Assembly: GCA_016806645.1 (NCBI GenBank)
Contig: JACSYO010000975.1
Span: 704,501 to 768,500, forward strand
From: Ophiodon elongatus
Taxonomy: Eukaryota; Chordata; Actinopteri; Perciformes; Hexagrammidae
Direction: 5' to 3'
DNA: 64,000 nt
Shown here: in pieces, positions 20,831-31,985 of the stretch
Position numbering within the stretch: position 1 is the first letter of the stretch
Layout of the letters: each line of letters opens with the position of its first letter
Notes under the pieces: model-generated
The model's database searches: none
What the model saw: the letters and a program-made list of their open reading frames with translations, nothing else
Told to the model about the DNA's origin: nothing
Program-made: the position numbers and the translations under genes

Positions 20831-21920
20831 TCTGTAGGTGTGTTTGGGGTGGTAACTGGACTTGTGAATGAGGGCGTGGCGGTTGGTGTCTTTGAAGTGG
20901 ACTTTGGTGGCCAGGATTTTGTTCTGGTCGCTGGATTCTTGGAAGACCCTGGTACTTGACTGAAAGGTGTTGGAGGTTAATCTTGGGCTGCTGTGTATTT
21001 AAAGTGGCCAACAATGTGTTAAAGTGCTCTTCAGTGTGATCCCAGAGGCCGAAGATGTCGTCCAAGTACCGGAAGGGTTTGTGCTGGAGTATATGAAAGA
21101 ACGTTCTCTCCCAATGGGCCAGGTAGATGTCGGCATACGCAGGGGAGTATTTCCGGCCCATAGCACACCCGCATAACTGGAGATAGTGTTTATTGTTGAA
21201 GGTAAAGTTGTTCCGAGTGATGTTGAGTTGAATTATTTCTTTGTCTGGCCGGGTCGAGGTATTTTATTAAAAATATCTTGGATGGCAATGAGGCCGAGGT
21301 GAGTTTCAATATTGGTGTAAAGAAAACTATGACAGGGTACTTTAAGGTTTTTGATTTTATTGACGAATTGATATGTCTTTTAAATAGCTGGGATGTAGTT
21401 TTGAAAGTGGATTTATGAAATGGTCGATGTATTCTGTAGGATTCGGAACCGCAATCGCTCACTATCGAGCGGCCGACTGGAAGGGACCGTCCAGGTCAAT
21501 CAGCTTCTAATATGTAGTTATGTCTGTCCTGAAGGACTATTTGGCCTCCTTTATCTGCCGGTTTAATGACTGCTTGCTATTGCCCAATGTTTTAAGAATG
21601 CGTTTGTGTTGCTGGCTAATGTTAGGCTGCGTGTGTGCGAGGGGGCGCCATCTTGTCAGTGCTTCTAAATTTTTCTGGGTGAGATGGTGTTGGAGTGTGG
21701 TTCCCAGCAGGATGGTCCAGTGAACGGAACAGGCTCTCGCCTCGGGGCTCCCCAGAAATGGTCTAGCAGCTTCAGCCTCCTGTGAAAGGTGTGGAGATCC
21801 CTTCTGAGCTCCGGTCGGGTGTGGGGATGAAGGTGAGGCCTTTTTCCAGTATCTCCAGCTGTGTAGGCGTGAGGGAGAGAACAACAGAGGTTGGTAATAT
21901 TGGACAAAGGGGGAGATGTG
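20697..21920 (-). pseudogene. Penelope-like element: reverse transcriptase
   Basis: Pieces in several frames. About 21900-21540 holds the N-terminal part (LHSWRYWKKASP region, KPADKGG-type context). 21462-21190 covers the fingers. 21161-20697 begins MGRKYSPAYADIYLAHWERT and has FRYLDDIFGLWDHTEEHF, the YLDD catalytic box (family form R[FY][IL]DDI). Frame breaks at about 21190, 21000 and 20940 move the rest into the frame of 20830-20159. Confidence 0.75.
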
Positions 21921-21939
21921 TGGTCACATTCCTCCTCCA

Positions 21940-23640
21940 TTACAAGTTTAACTGTTCCTGCCAGTACTTGAACATCTGCGCCGTCCGGGGTGTCCAGTGT
22001 TGACCTGGGTTGAGTTCGGATAGAAAGTGATATTTAGCAGAGATGGTAGTGTTGAGAAAATCAAGGCGTGCCTTTTTCCTGCGGTCTAAAGTGGGGGAGA
22101 AATTAATAATTGGAATATAAATGGTGGTGTTGGGGAAGGTGAGGTGAGAGATTCTCCAAAGCTGTTGGAGCTGTTTACGTGTTCTGAGAGACAATTGTTA
22201 AGGCCTATGGATAAAATTACGTGAAGTGGTTGTGTGTGAAGAGTGAGTTTACTTAAAAGGGCGGTTATATGATGGAATGTTGCACCGGGGTAGCTGTCTA
22301 CTTGGATGTGTGTGAATGATGGAATGCGGGAGAGGGTCGTCTTCCGCACCTCCAGCGACCAGTCTTTGATTTTGCGGGGGTGTGAGTGTGGTCTCGGGGA
22401 GTCAGGCGGTGCCCCTGCCGGGGTTTGAGGTGGACAACTCAGACGTTGGGGAGGAGATCCGCGTTTCGCTTTTTATTCCCTTCATCATGAATTTATTGTC
22501 CACCTCAGCGCTCGCTTTCGTGTTAGCGGGCTCAACGGCACACACCAATGGCTCCCTCTGCTGCTGGGGTGTTAGTTCTGTAGCTGGAGGAGATGAGATG
22601 ATGTTACTGCGTGGTAGAGCAACATTACTGTGTGTGAGGAGGAGGAGGGAACAGCTCGCGGAGCCAGGAGACGTTTTAGCTGTCTCTGGGGGAGGGGATG
22701 GATCTCCACTTTCACTTCTCGTCTAGGGTTGCCTCTGGGTTCCCGGGCCGTAGACACACCTCTGGCCCACCCGTGTTCCCTCCAGGAATACAGAGGTCTC
22801 GGTGGGTTGAAATGGGAGTGACTAGAGGGAAAGGAAGTGAGGAAATATAAGGGGGCTGTGGAAGTAGTGGCAGGTGGAAAAGGGGAGGGAGTGCTAGGTC
22901 AGGTTGAAGAGGGTGAAGTTGATGGAAGAAAGGGTTGGCTGGTGTTGGGAGTGGAGGAAAGTCCTGGGGTGAGAGCGGGCCCGGGGAAGCAACCTCCTCC
23001 GTTGGCGGGACCTTAGATGTTATGTCCCCCAGTGTGGTAATGGAGGAGGGGGTGGGCTTCCTCCTGTATCTCGCGCTATCAGAAATTATTTGATTAAACA
23101 ACGAGAGTGTCTCCAGCCCCACAGCCATAATGTTCCCTGAGTATTTGCATGTTGATGTGCATCCAGTTATCAGTGTTCTGTTGAACTTTAAGATGTTATT
23201 TCGGTTGGTGATGCGGGCTTGATGAAGGAGGGGAGTCTATTCACCCTCATCATGCCCTGTGGATATGTGTTGGTGTTGAAAGTGTTAGTGAGGATTTCTG
23301 AGTGATGGATGGCTTGAAGTATTTTAAAATAAGTTTTGATATGTGTGTGAATGTCAGGAGATATCCTGTGAGTGTGAAGGGTGTTGGTTCTGCACCATGG
23401 GGGAGAGGGAAGAGCAGTGTGGAACATTGCTGACCTCCGCCCCAGGGGGAGAAGTCAGTGAGTCAAATCTGTTTGTAAGGGTTATTGCTGGGTGGGTCAT
23501 GCTGCGGAGCTGGAGAGGCTGGGAGGAAGGTTGAAAAGGGGGGTGTTTGTCCCAGTCGGAACCGTATCTTCCACAGAGATCTGCCTGACTCCGACACGGA
23601 GAAGCGCGGGACATTCAGCCACAGAACCACCAAAAGGGAG
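21940..23640 (-). pseudogene. Penelope-like element: upstream ORF with SGNH-like segment
   Basis: Minus-strand pieces upstream of the RT. 23614-23188 is a His/Pro-rich leader. 23128-22712 is a long Pro-rich stretch (FPPLPTPANPFFHQLHPL). 22349-22086 has LSRIPSFTHIQVDSYPGATF and VILSIGLNNCLSEHVNS. 22194-21940 has RKQLQQLWRISHLTFPNT, IYIPIINFSP and WTPRTAQMFKYWQEQL. The DSYPGA and LSIGLNN blocks look like blocks of an SGNH/GDSL hydrolase fold, and the GDS block expected just before LSRIP appears deleted. I infer the fold; the role in the element is unknown. Several frame changes show decay. Confidence 0.55.
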
Positions 23641-23984
23641 ACTAGTTAAACCCGTTAAACAATTAAAACAAAACTGAGATGTGTCGAGGAAGTTGAAAGA
23701 TTGAATAAAAATACAGAAGGAAAGGAGAGATTAAAAAAAGGGCAACTACCCTGGTATAATTCTTTTTGTATATAAAAAGAAAAAGGGTTTTAAAACAGGG
23801 AAATGGTTGCAGCCAATTAAAAGTAAACCACAGGGCACTTAGGATCCGGGTGTTGTAGTTGATCCCGTCCTACTTAAAACCATACAAAGCAATATGAAAT
23901 GTTCAGAGGTCTGAGAGGTCCAAGAATCAAAGTTCTGGTGGAGATTATGAAAGTAATTACTATTTCTTAGAGTTACTGTTGTAT

Positions 23985-24411
23985 TTAAAAAAAGAAACTT
24001 AATTTAGACTGACCTGAGGGAGGACACAGAGCCTCTTTGTAGATTCTACTGTTCTTCAGGACTCTGGTGTCATGGACGGAGCCAGGATACCCCACAAAGG
24101 TGTTAATTAAAAAGCCCTTCCCATCACATACTGCCTGCAATTGTATGGATGGGAAGAGGTAATCCGGTCCAGGGGGGGTCTTTATGCGAACATGGCAGCC
24201 ATCAATGGCTCCCACACACCTGGAGAACATTGGGCTGTTGGCCAGCCTCACGTGCTCCAGCGGTGGGCAGTTTGATGACCTCCTGGCGAAGCGCTGCAAT
24301 TTTCTCCACTCGACTGTGCACCAGTCTGCAGACTTTAGACTTGAGGACATTGAAGGCCCGGGACCCCACACTGTACGATAAGCCGTGTGCCAACCAGTAA
24401 ATGGACCTCAT
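23985..24411 (-). pseudogene. Harbinger DDE transposase (HARBI1-like), copy C
   Basis: 24411-24202 encodes the helical part (SIYWLAHGLSYSVGSRAFNV, LVHSRVEKIAALRQEVIKL). A frame change leads into 24290-23985 with FSRCVGAIDGCHVRIKTPPG (first catalytic Asp), QAVCDGKGFLINTFVGYPGS and VHDTRVLKNS (second Asp). It ends at a GTCAGT donor-like site after CPPSG, without the third acidic residue. The domain is DDE_Tnp_4/HARBI1-type. A 15-bp perfect inverted repeat at 24425-24508 sits just upstream. Confidence 0.75.
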
Positions 24412-24606
24412 GTGACCAGCCCTGTGTGTTCTTTGATGGCAGAATCCTCAACAGGGCCTCCATGGCCTGGCACCCACCATGAGGCCTTTCTGACCATCAA
24501 AGAACACAGCAAGAACTGGCACATGAGGGTTCAGTTGTGCATTAATTGGGTTTGTGTCAAACTCCATCTACAAAATAAAGGAAATGGTTACTTCGCACAA
24601 CTTTCT

Positions 24607-24905
24607 AGGGCGACTGTGGCTTAGTGGTGTGCAGGGTCGTCCTTCAAATCAGAGGATTGGCGGTTTGATCCCCGGCTCCGCTAGCCCATGTCGATATGTC
24701 CTTGGGCAAGACACTTAACCCCAAATATCTCCCGTAGCTGTGCCTCTACGGTGTGTGTGAATGGTAGCTACTCCTAATGGGCAGGTGGCACCTTAGCCCC
24801 TCCCATCAGTGTATGAATGGGTGAATGATGTCATGTAGTGTTAAAGAGCTTTGAGTGGTCGGAAGACTATAAAAGCGCTATACAAGTACAGGTCCATTTA
24901 CCATT
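24607..24905 (+). repeat. tRNA-derived SINE
   Basis: The head contains TGGCTTAGTGG (box A-like) and GGTTTGATCCC (box B-like), separated as in a tRNA promoter. The body continues 'tccttgggcaagacacttaa' and the tail 'ctttgagtggtcggaagact...aagcgctatacaagta', ending GTCCATTTACCA. Related copies lie at 29507-29775 (-) and 41158-41275 (-). Confidence 0.75.
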
Positions 24906-25260
24906 TTCTGTGTTTGTGCTATCTATACATTTTATTTCGTTTTGCAATACATTATGGAAATATAAGTAACTGTTGGCAGGTGGGGGGGACTATTGTTTGT
25001 GTGTTAATGTAGCGGTGGACTTTTCAGGGCTTTCTGCTAGAAGTCTCCCCGGGTTAAAGCAACAAACCTACTTGGTCAGGTTTTAAACAACATCATGCTT
25101 TGAACTGAAATACGACCCTTTCTGGCAGAAAGCCATCAAGGGAAACTTCTCTGTGCGCGGTCAGCAGATCTAGATGTGATCAGCTGATCCGCCGTCATCA
25201 GAAACAGACGTCGCTTCACGTGATGCTTTCGAGGAGAGGACAACTCCTTTCCTCTATCCC

Positions 25261-26869
25261 TGCATGGTTTCCTTGCATCTCTCCATGCATCCCTGGTGGG
25301 AGGGACTAAGACGCAAGTGCGGGAAACGGGGATGCAATTAAGAGACTTGGGACGCACCCCATGACAGCTCCATAATATCTGCATCACTGCTGGTGACATC
25401 CTGGAGCAGGCGGCAGAAGCGAATCCAGGGCCACCACCACCACACCGGTGTCCCACCTCTCCAGGAACACGACTATTTCATTTTGTAAATGTCCTTTGTT
25501 TGGTGTATATACATAAATTAAGAACTTTCCTTTCACTCAGCATTTATTGAATTTGATCTTTCTGTAAGATGCAAAGACTATGGGCTGCCTAAAACACAAT
25601 AAATTCAATCTATGAACAACTAGTTGTGTTGGGACTTCCAATGGGTCAAACTATTCTAAATGTAGTGTGAAGAATAGTTAATAGGACAGCATGGTATTTC
25701 ACATGAGTAGGTTGGTCACTTTTAATTTGGGCATTTCTACCTCACCGAACCCCTCAAAAACTTCTACATGTAAATAAAATAATGCATTAACAGCAGACAT
25801 CTCATGTGTTGAGGTCAAAGTTATGAAAAAGGCACTCCTGACATTTTGTAAGAGTTGTGAGGAAGGGGCTTGCACAGAACAGTGAGATGGACAGCTATCA
25901 AAGCTGCACTGTAACAAATTGCTGTAAAAATACAAGAATTTCAACTAATGTACTGTTCTTCATGAATACAGCAAAAGTTGACGCCTTTGGAAGAAAAAAA
26001 ACTAACAGCGCGCTACTGTCCAATCTTGCAGTATACTACAGTATTTATTCCTTTTTTAGTTGACTCTAAATCCGCCCATTACTCTTCAAAATCCCATTGC
26101 ATCAAGTGTCTACTGCTTATAGCACACAGTCAATGTAAAGACGCCTTTGAAATCATAGATCCGTGATTATATTCAGGGTGGAAGAAGAGTATATTTTAGA
26201 AGACAATTTATCGGACTCTGAACAAAGCACCGAAGTGGACCGAGCACCACCTCGAATACGAACAGCTCAGCGAACACCGTAGTCCATCCTTCCCATGTGG
26301 CTCACTGAACAAGGTAATATGGATATTATCAAAGTCAGCATTACCGTGTTAAGTAATTTTGTGTTGAATTTACATTGCATTGTATTTTTTGCTTTTAGCA
26401 TCTTTTCTGTCGAACCGCGTTACCAGCGAGTTATTTCATTTTCATAGACACCCAATTTAATTTCCCAGCAATTGAATTCGCTAACGTTAGCTTGGTCATT
26501 TTCTCCGCACGAGGAACTGGACATGATGCAAATAAGAGCTAAAACGTTGATTGACATGTGCACTGAAGTTATTTAGCTAACAGTTAACTGGCCTACTCTG
26601 TTTTGACATAACAATTGTGTTTTCCTGTTGGACTGTTGAGAATATTTAGCTGTTCTGTGAAACCATAACATTAGCATAGAAGTGTTATGGACTGAAGAAC
26701 AGCGATGGCAGGACTCAGAAAACAAGGTCTTTACTTAAGCAAACAATCAGGGTGGGGCTTACAATCACACAGGAGGGGAACACATGAGGAGGGAGGTGCC
26801 TGAAACGAGAGACAAGGTGAGTGACAGAAAACCTGACCGTGACACCAAAACTAGACAGAAGGGCTGGAC
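25261..26869. other. Gene-free stretch with repeat-like pieces
   Basis: 25340-25460 and 25960-26290 contain short open frames but no domain I recognise. 26700-26870 has wording like other fish repeat ends ('gcaggactcagaaaacaaggt', 'gacagaaaacctgaccgtgac'). A 12-bp palindrome GCTAACGTTAGC is at 26480-26491. Confidence 0.35.
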
Positions 26870-27605
26870 GTTACACTTTCTTGGCCTCCTCTTTTAAAAA
26901 GGCCATCAGGTCCCCCCTAGTGGTCTGTCTTTTCCGGGGTGTGGAACAGACAGAGGTGGATGGCTTGTCATCCTGCTCCGCGGTGGTGCACCTACTTTGC
27001 AGAATCCTCTTCCTCACATGCCTGGCCGCAAGTAGCTGCCCCAGGTCCAGAAGATGATGAGCCACTACCACTGGGGGCCACGTCAGCCAGGCTCGTGGTT
27101 TTCCCTGATGCAGGGGGCCATCGGGAGGCGGCCATCTATTGAGTGGGAAACCACGGCTAAGTAGCTGCCGGGGCCTCCCCTCCATCTGTCCCCGTCGGTG
27201 GATTTCTTAGCTCCTGTAAAATATCACAGGGGATTCATCAGTGTGACGCAGACACACTAAAAGCACTGGAAATGAATAAATTATGTCGGTCGCTAATGCT
27301 TTACATGGAAGTGAACTGAGCTCATAAATTAATACAAGATCTCACCTACTTTTTAAGTTGTCCCACTTCTCGGACACCTGTATGGAGGTGAGGCGTCCCT
27401 CCAGCCCCATCAGCTTTATGATCTCTCTGTGTCAACTTATGGCATTCCTAGTATGATTCCAGACACATGGTCATTTTTCATAGAAGGGCATTTGTAGTTC
27501 AGACAAATACAAGATCTTATTCACCTGTGGAACAGTTATTCTAAGACTGTTATGAGCAATGTTTATTCTCGCATACACCATTTGATTGACCAGATTGTCA
27601 GTTCT
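26870..27605 (-). pseudogene. Harbinger accessory Myb/SANT-like gene, copy B
   Basis: A near-duplicate of 6960-7800 in the same orientation. The tail 27030-26880 has CTTAEQDDKPSTSVCSTPRK and a Lys/Glu helix. Upstream, 27375-27340 encodes the QVSEKWDNLKS core followed by a GTGAGA donor-like site. Small indels relative to copy A (for example a shorter Gly/Ser tail) shift the frame. It sits just downstream of a Harbinger transposase on the same strand, the normal partner arrangement. Confidence 0.65.
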
Positions 27606-27967
27606 CACATGTGGTCTATTGCCTGTCACCAGCCTGCTCACACGGCCTGTCCAGCTCCCATTCGACACCAACCTAATTTCAAACCTCACGTCGATTACGT
27701 GAGGGTTTTATATCCCTTTGAAATCCTTGTGCCCGTCACATGGTAATCGTCGGGTCCATTCTCTTTCTTGCGTACGCACATTTTTAGTGCGTCATCTTGC
27801 TGCAACCATGTGCCGTTCAGCTTCTGGTTGCGCAACATCAGTCCGTAATTCAATGTCTTGGCATAATTTATACACACGGTAATTATAAAATAGTTTGCTT
27901 TTTGTATTCAACCGTAACTGGTGTATTCCCCATCCCCCACGATGAAAAATGTCTGAGTACCCTGGTG

Positions 27968-28551
27968 TCATGGACTGAACCAGGGTAACCAAAAAATGTC
28001 CAGATATTTGCCAGTGCTGTCACAGATTGCCTGAAGCTGGACAGAGTGGAACAGTTTCCTGTTCAGGTAATCTTGTGCATGTGGACCATGGGAAGCCTTG
28101 ATGCGGACGTGGCATCCATCAGTGGCTCCCACACAGTGGCTGAAGGCTGAGCTGTTGGCAAGATGTTGGACGCCATGGCCGACTTCAGCACACTCAACCA
28201 GGGTGGGGAAGTGGACCACTTTGTCCAGGACAGACAAGATACCATTGCACATACGATGTACAATGTTGAACACTGTTGTCTTTGGCACATCAAAGACCTG
28301 AGAGACAGACCATGTGTCAGCCAGTAGACCATCAGGAGGACCTCCATGTAGTGCACCCAGCCATGGGTCTTCTCCCTCCTGAGAAGGGTCATCAGTCCCT
28401 CAAATGACAGCCTAGACAGGCGGAAGTCAAACCAAATGTCTGTTGAGGCATCTAAATACATATTGACAAGAGGGACACGGGTGTTGGGGGTGGCATATTT
28501 TGCTCCTCTCGTAAAAGACAAAAAAATAAAATAATTTTTTTTTTTACCCAT
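27968..28551 (-). pseudogene. Harbinger DDE transposase (HARBI1-like), copy B
   Basis: The N-terminal part in 28551-28300 has FRLSRLSFEGLMTLLRREKT followed by VYWLTHGLSLRS. After a frame change, 28288-27968 has TTVFNIVHRMCNGILSVLDK, FSHCVGATDGCHVRIKASHG (first catalytic Asp) and VQLQAICDSTGKYLDIFW. The frame then breaks before VHDT, although the DNA at 27960-27990 still encodes the equivalent GYPGSVHDTRV-like block. The third acidic residue is not visible. An inverted-repeat hairpin (28617-28712) lies upstream. Confidence 0.75.
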
Positions 28552-28712
28552 CTGCTTTAATTTTTAGAAGTACTGTTACATTATTGTTGTGTAAGGCAAG
28601 CACATGGGAGATGTTTGCCTTCAGGGCTTTCTGCCAGAAAAAGTATTTCAACCTAACCAAGTAGGCTTGTTGGCTGAACACAAGGAGATTTCAGACAGAA
28701 AACCCTGAAGGC

Positions 28713-29506
28713 TAACTTCAACCATGTAAACACATGAGACATGCAGGAACAATTTCATGAATCGTTTGTGTTTAATTTAAGCTCTGTGATCAATGTTCAA
28801 AGTCTTAATTGCTCGATCTGCACCTTACAATCTCAAAAAGCTTTCTTCCTACAGAAGCAAGAGATAGGAATATGGAAATATCAGGGCACTACTTGGCTAA
28901 TTTAATAACAAAAAACCTAGAAATGGAAAAGTATTGGTCTGAGATCGCAGATGTTTTTAAAGACTTTTGTTTACTATATAAATCTGAAAATGTAGGAATA
29001 GAAGACATGACGAAGACTTTTCTTTCAACAACTTGCGCTACCTAAGGTAATGTTGATAATCAGCTTGATGCTGAAATTTAAATGATCTATTACTTATGAA
29101 AATGGTAAGGCTACCGTCCTGAAATTACTTGTAACTACCCTCGTGAGTAGTGTATGAAGAGTTGAAAGCTTTCTCCTGTATGTCTTTCAGGCTTAATATA
29201 TATTCGACAATTACTGAAGAATTGGAACGTATTGTAATGTTTATATCTATATAGATATATACACGTGGTGACGGCATCAAGTCAGCTGCTGTTCCAATTT
29301 CAGAATGACCGTCCTTGGTCCAAACTATACAAGACCGTACTTGGCATACTTGGTATTGACAAACGGCCATAGAATGGTGCAGTTTTTCCCTTTTGCTTTA
29401 TGAACAATGCTGCCCGTCGCATCTAAATAGACAATGTCGTCCTTACATCGCTCATAGAACAGGTTTACAGTCTAGTCAGACCAAAGTATAACGCCTTTGG
29501 GGTAAA
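28713..29506. other. Gene-free stretch
   Basis: A 78-codon frame at 28809-29045 (+) has no recognisable domain. The rest is AT-rich with a short TATA-type simple repeat at about 29240-29270. Confidence 0.35.
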
Positions 29507-29775
29507 ATGGTCCGTACTTCTATAGAGCTTTTCTAGTCTTCCGACCACTCAAAGCACTTTCACACTACATGACATCATTCACCCATTCATACACTGATGC
29601 TGGTGGTTACCGTGCAAGGTGCCACCTGCCCATTAGGACTAGCTAACCATTCGTACACCGCAGGAACAGCCTGGGGGGCAAATGTCTTGCCCAAGGACAC
29701 ATCGACATGGACTAGCGGAGCCGGGGATCGAACCGCCAATCCTTTAATCGAAGGACGACCCTGCTCTACCACAGT
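29507..29775 (-). repeat. tRNA-derived SINE, second copy
   Basis: Reverse complement of the SINE at 24607-24905, with the same 'cttgcccaaggacacatcga' and 'ggagccggggatcgaaccgc' words. Box B is conserved as GGTTCGATCCC on the minus strand. Confidence 0.7.
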
Positions 29776-30149
29776 TGCAATATTATTTTGGGGATTACTG
29801 CATCCTCTGACCCTGGCTCTTCCTCCAGCATAATTTGTAAACTTATTTAATTTTTTTTTTTCCATGACACTGGTTGTTGGAACCTGATCTCTACATCGGA
29901 TGCCACAGCACTGTCTTCCAGCTTATCCAGTTTTTTTAATTTACAAAGTAGGGGAGTCCAAAGATTTGTCAATTAAAAAATCCAACAGGAAAAATGACAA
30001 AACAAGATCAGGTAATTCCGCCATGTGCACAAATGATACCAACAAGAAAATAGCAGACAAACGACTATAAATACACATTCTGGAGCCCATTTACTCAATA
30101 GAAAGCATAGCAGGGATGTGCATTGTATACCTTGTATACCTAATGCCAG

Positions 30150-30840
30150 CGACCGGTCATTTTCTTTTCACTGGAGCAAATAGTTTACGCTTCATCTAAA
30201 CAGCTGCGCTGAAGTCGGGATAAATAGAAATCCTTCTCCCGTTGAAAACAAGTTGTCCTCGCTCCCGGGCACAGTTTCCTTTTTTATTTTCTGTTGATAA
30301 TTGCCAAACTTGTTCCTGAAGATGCGTTCGGTGCAGAGATACGGTGTTCCCTTTCAATTTGCAATGGGGAATCCTACCGAATATTCCGGCAGCAAACGGC
30401 GTATAAACGCCACTGTCGTTCTTTTCAGCACCCTCCAGCATGCCAAAAATCCACAGATTGGACTGTCAGCTTTTATTTTCCAGGTTATCCTGTACTTTTT
30501 GGTGGTTGCAGGCAGGCATTTGGAATGGGAACGTGGTACCCTCTGTTGCATTTCCTCATTCACAGCCTGAACATCCTCCTATGACTTTTTTGTGAGTTCT
30601 TCCACTGGCTTTACCTGGTCGGACCAGCTCCCTTGGGCTGTGGCACCATGTTGTGAAATTGCCACACACTCAAGCCATACACTTTGGGCAATTAGGAACC
30701 TTGACTGCAGCTGGTTCTTCTGGAGTTCACTCAGGGACGCATCCATTAGTGCGATGAGTGTTGCCGATGAAGTCCTCGTTTTTTATCATTGCCACACAAC
30801 TAGCAAAGATACCTCCAAAGTCTGTCTACTTGCCCATTTG
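30150..30840 (-). pseudogene. L1-type LINE ORF1 fragment
   Basis: On the minus strand, in order: DASLSELQKNQLQSRFLIAQ (coiled coil, about 30750), DVQAVNEEMQQRVPRSHSK, DNLENKSRRSNLRIFGMLEG in a shifted frame (start of the RRM-like domain, about 30440), then ARERGQLVFNGRRISIYPDFS and AAVQMKRKLFAPVK (C-terminal domain, about 30200). This is the Transposase_22/L1 ORF1 organisation: a trimeric nucleic-acid chaperone that coats LINE RNA. Frameshifts and a stop occur. No ORF2 follows directly. Confidence 0.65.
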
Positions 30841-30859
30841 AGCTGGCAGCCTTGTCTTC

Positions 30860-31985
30860 ACGGCCCCCCAGCCATGGCATTCCATGTTCCCTGTAGCAGG
30901 TCATGGAACGCCTTCACTGCTGAGGTGTAGCTCCAAGTCCTGAAACCCCTGCAAACAGTGGGCAACATCGTGTCTCGCCCCGGAGACCAATTGCCGGGCC
31001 TTCTTGAATGTGCAGGAAGTTGGGAAGGCTTCCCTTGTGGCCAAGTCCTCCATGGTGATGGAAGTTGGGAAGGCTTCCCTTGTGGCCAAGTCCTCCATGG
31101 TGATGGAACCCTTGAGTGTTCCTGGTGACGTGGTACCTTGAATTCGGTCATTCCTCTGGTATAGGTCACACAGCAGCAGCCGCACCACTACCACTCCAAT
31201 AACGGAGGGCTGGAAGATCCTCAAGACCTGCAAGTTGTCACTGGTCCAGTGGAGTAGTGGTGGAGGTGTCTCACTGGCACTGTTGTGTGGTGCAAGGCCG
31301 ATGGAGCCCCTGCGGTGTGTCACACTGTTAGGGTTTAAGGAGCTTATTCCCAGGCTTGTACATAAGAGTGTCAGTGCTGCTCAGGGGGCGGCCATAGAAC
31401 AGCTCTTCCAGTGCACGCTCGTACCTGCATGGTTCTTGTAAAGGTTCCTTAGTGAGCCCACCAAGAACTCAAACACGCATTATGCCTAAGAATCCCTGGC
31501 CATCAGGACCCGCCTTGTATGGAAGGACAACAGGATTGGTGCTAAAGAACTCCCTCAGCTTTCCTTGATGGAAAGAGTCTTCGGGTCTGATTTGTCTTGG
31601 CACAGTCCCACCAACAAACAGTGGCACCTGCGCCATCCGCAACCAAAATGGGCACAAGACCTTTCCTGCTAGATCCTCCATGTGGTCCAGGTAGGTCTCG
31701 GACCTGTTGACAAGGGCCTTGTTGAATTGTGGGTGTGACTATCACCCCACTGACAGTGTGCTTGAAAGGGCTTTTGATGTGAGGGGAGTCTGCATATATT
31801 TGAAGGAAATTAAGGGTATGTGGTAGACATAATTCCCGCAGTGTGATCCAGACTTTGGCGGCTTCATGGACACCCAGGACTGCCCTGAAAGCCCACCAGG
31901 TCCTCCAACCCAGAATGGGACCACATCATGAGGACCTCCGGGTGTAAGGATTACGAGTACTGTGAACTGAACCCAAAAGCACAAC
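30860..31985 (-). pseudogene. Unclassified coding relic
   Basis: Several minus-strand pieces share one style of coding sequence and probably form one broken gene: 31984-31742 (FKYMQTPLTSKALSSTLSVG), 31700-31469 (CPFWLRMAQVPLFVGGTVPR, EDSFHQGKLREFFSTNPVVL, YKAGPDGQGFLGIMRV), then RYERALEELFYGRPLSS in another frame (about 31410) and 31323-30901. A 45-bp tandem duplication (31015-31104) repeats 15 codons. I do not recognise a named domain. It lies between two LINE relics and may belong to a transposon, but nothing shows which. Confidence 0.4.
31015..31104. repeat. Perfect 45-bp tandem duplication
   Basis: 31015-31059 and 31060-31104 are identical 45-nt units beginning GGAAGTTGGGAAGGCTTCCC. The length is a multiple of three, so the minus-strand frame is kept (ITMEDLATREAFPTS twice). 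The lack of divergence points to a recent duplication. Confidence 0.9.

Larger units (their letters stand above)
19118..25260 (-). mobile_element. Harbinger copy C, split by a Penelope-like element and a SINE
   Basis: Segments on the minus strand, in order: 25260-24918 (5' part, matching 5590-5935 in reverse), transposase 24411-23985, and 19232-19118 (3' part, matching 6180-6287 in reverse). A SINE (24607-24905) and a Penelope-like element (about 23690-19700) lie in the gaps. This is best explained as successive insertions into one Harbinger copy. Confidence 0.5.

Noticed and set aside
24607..24690. Functional tRNA gene
   Set aside because: Box A- and B-like motifs are present, but no cloverleaf with an anticodon arm forms, and the sequence continues into a SINE body found in other copies.
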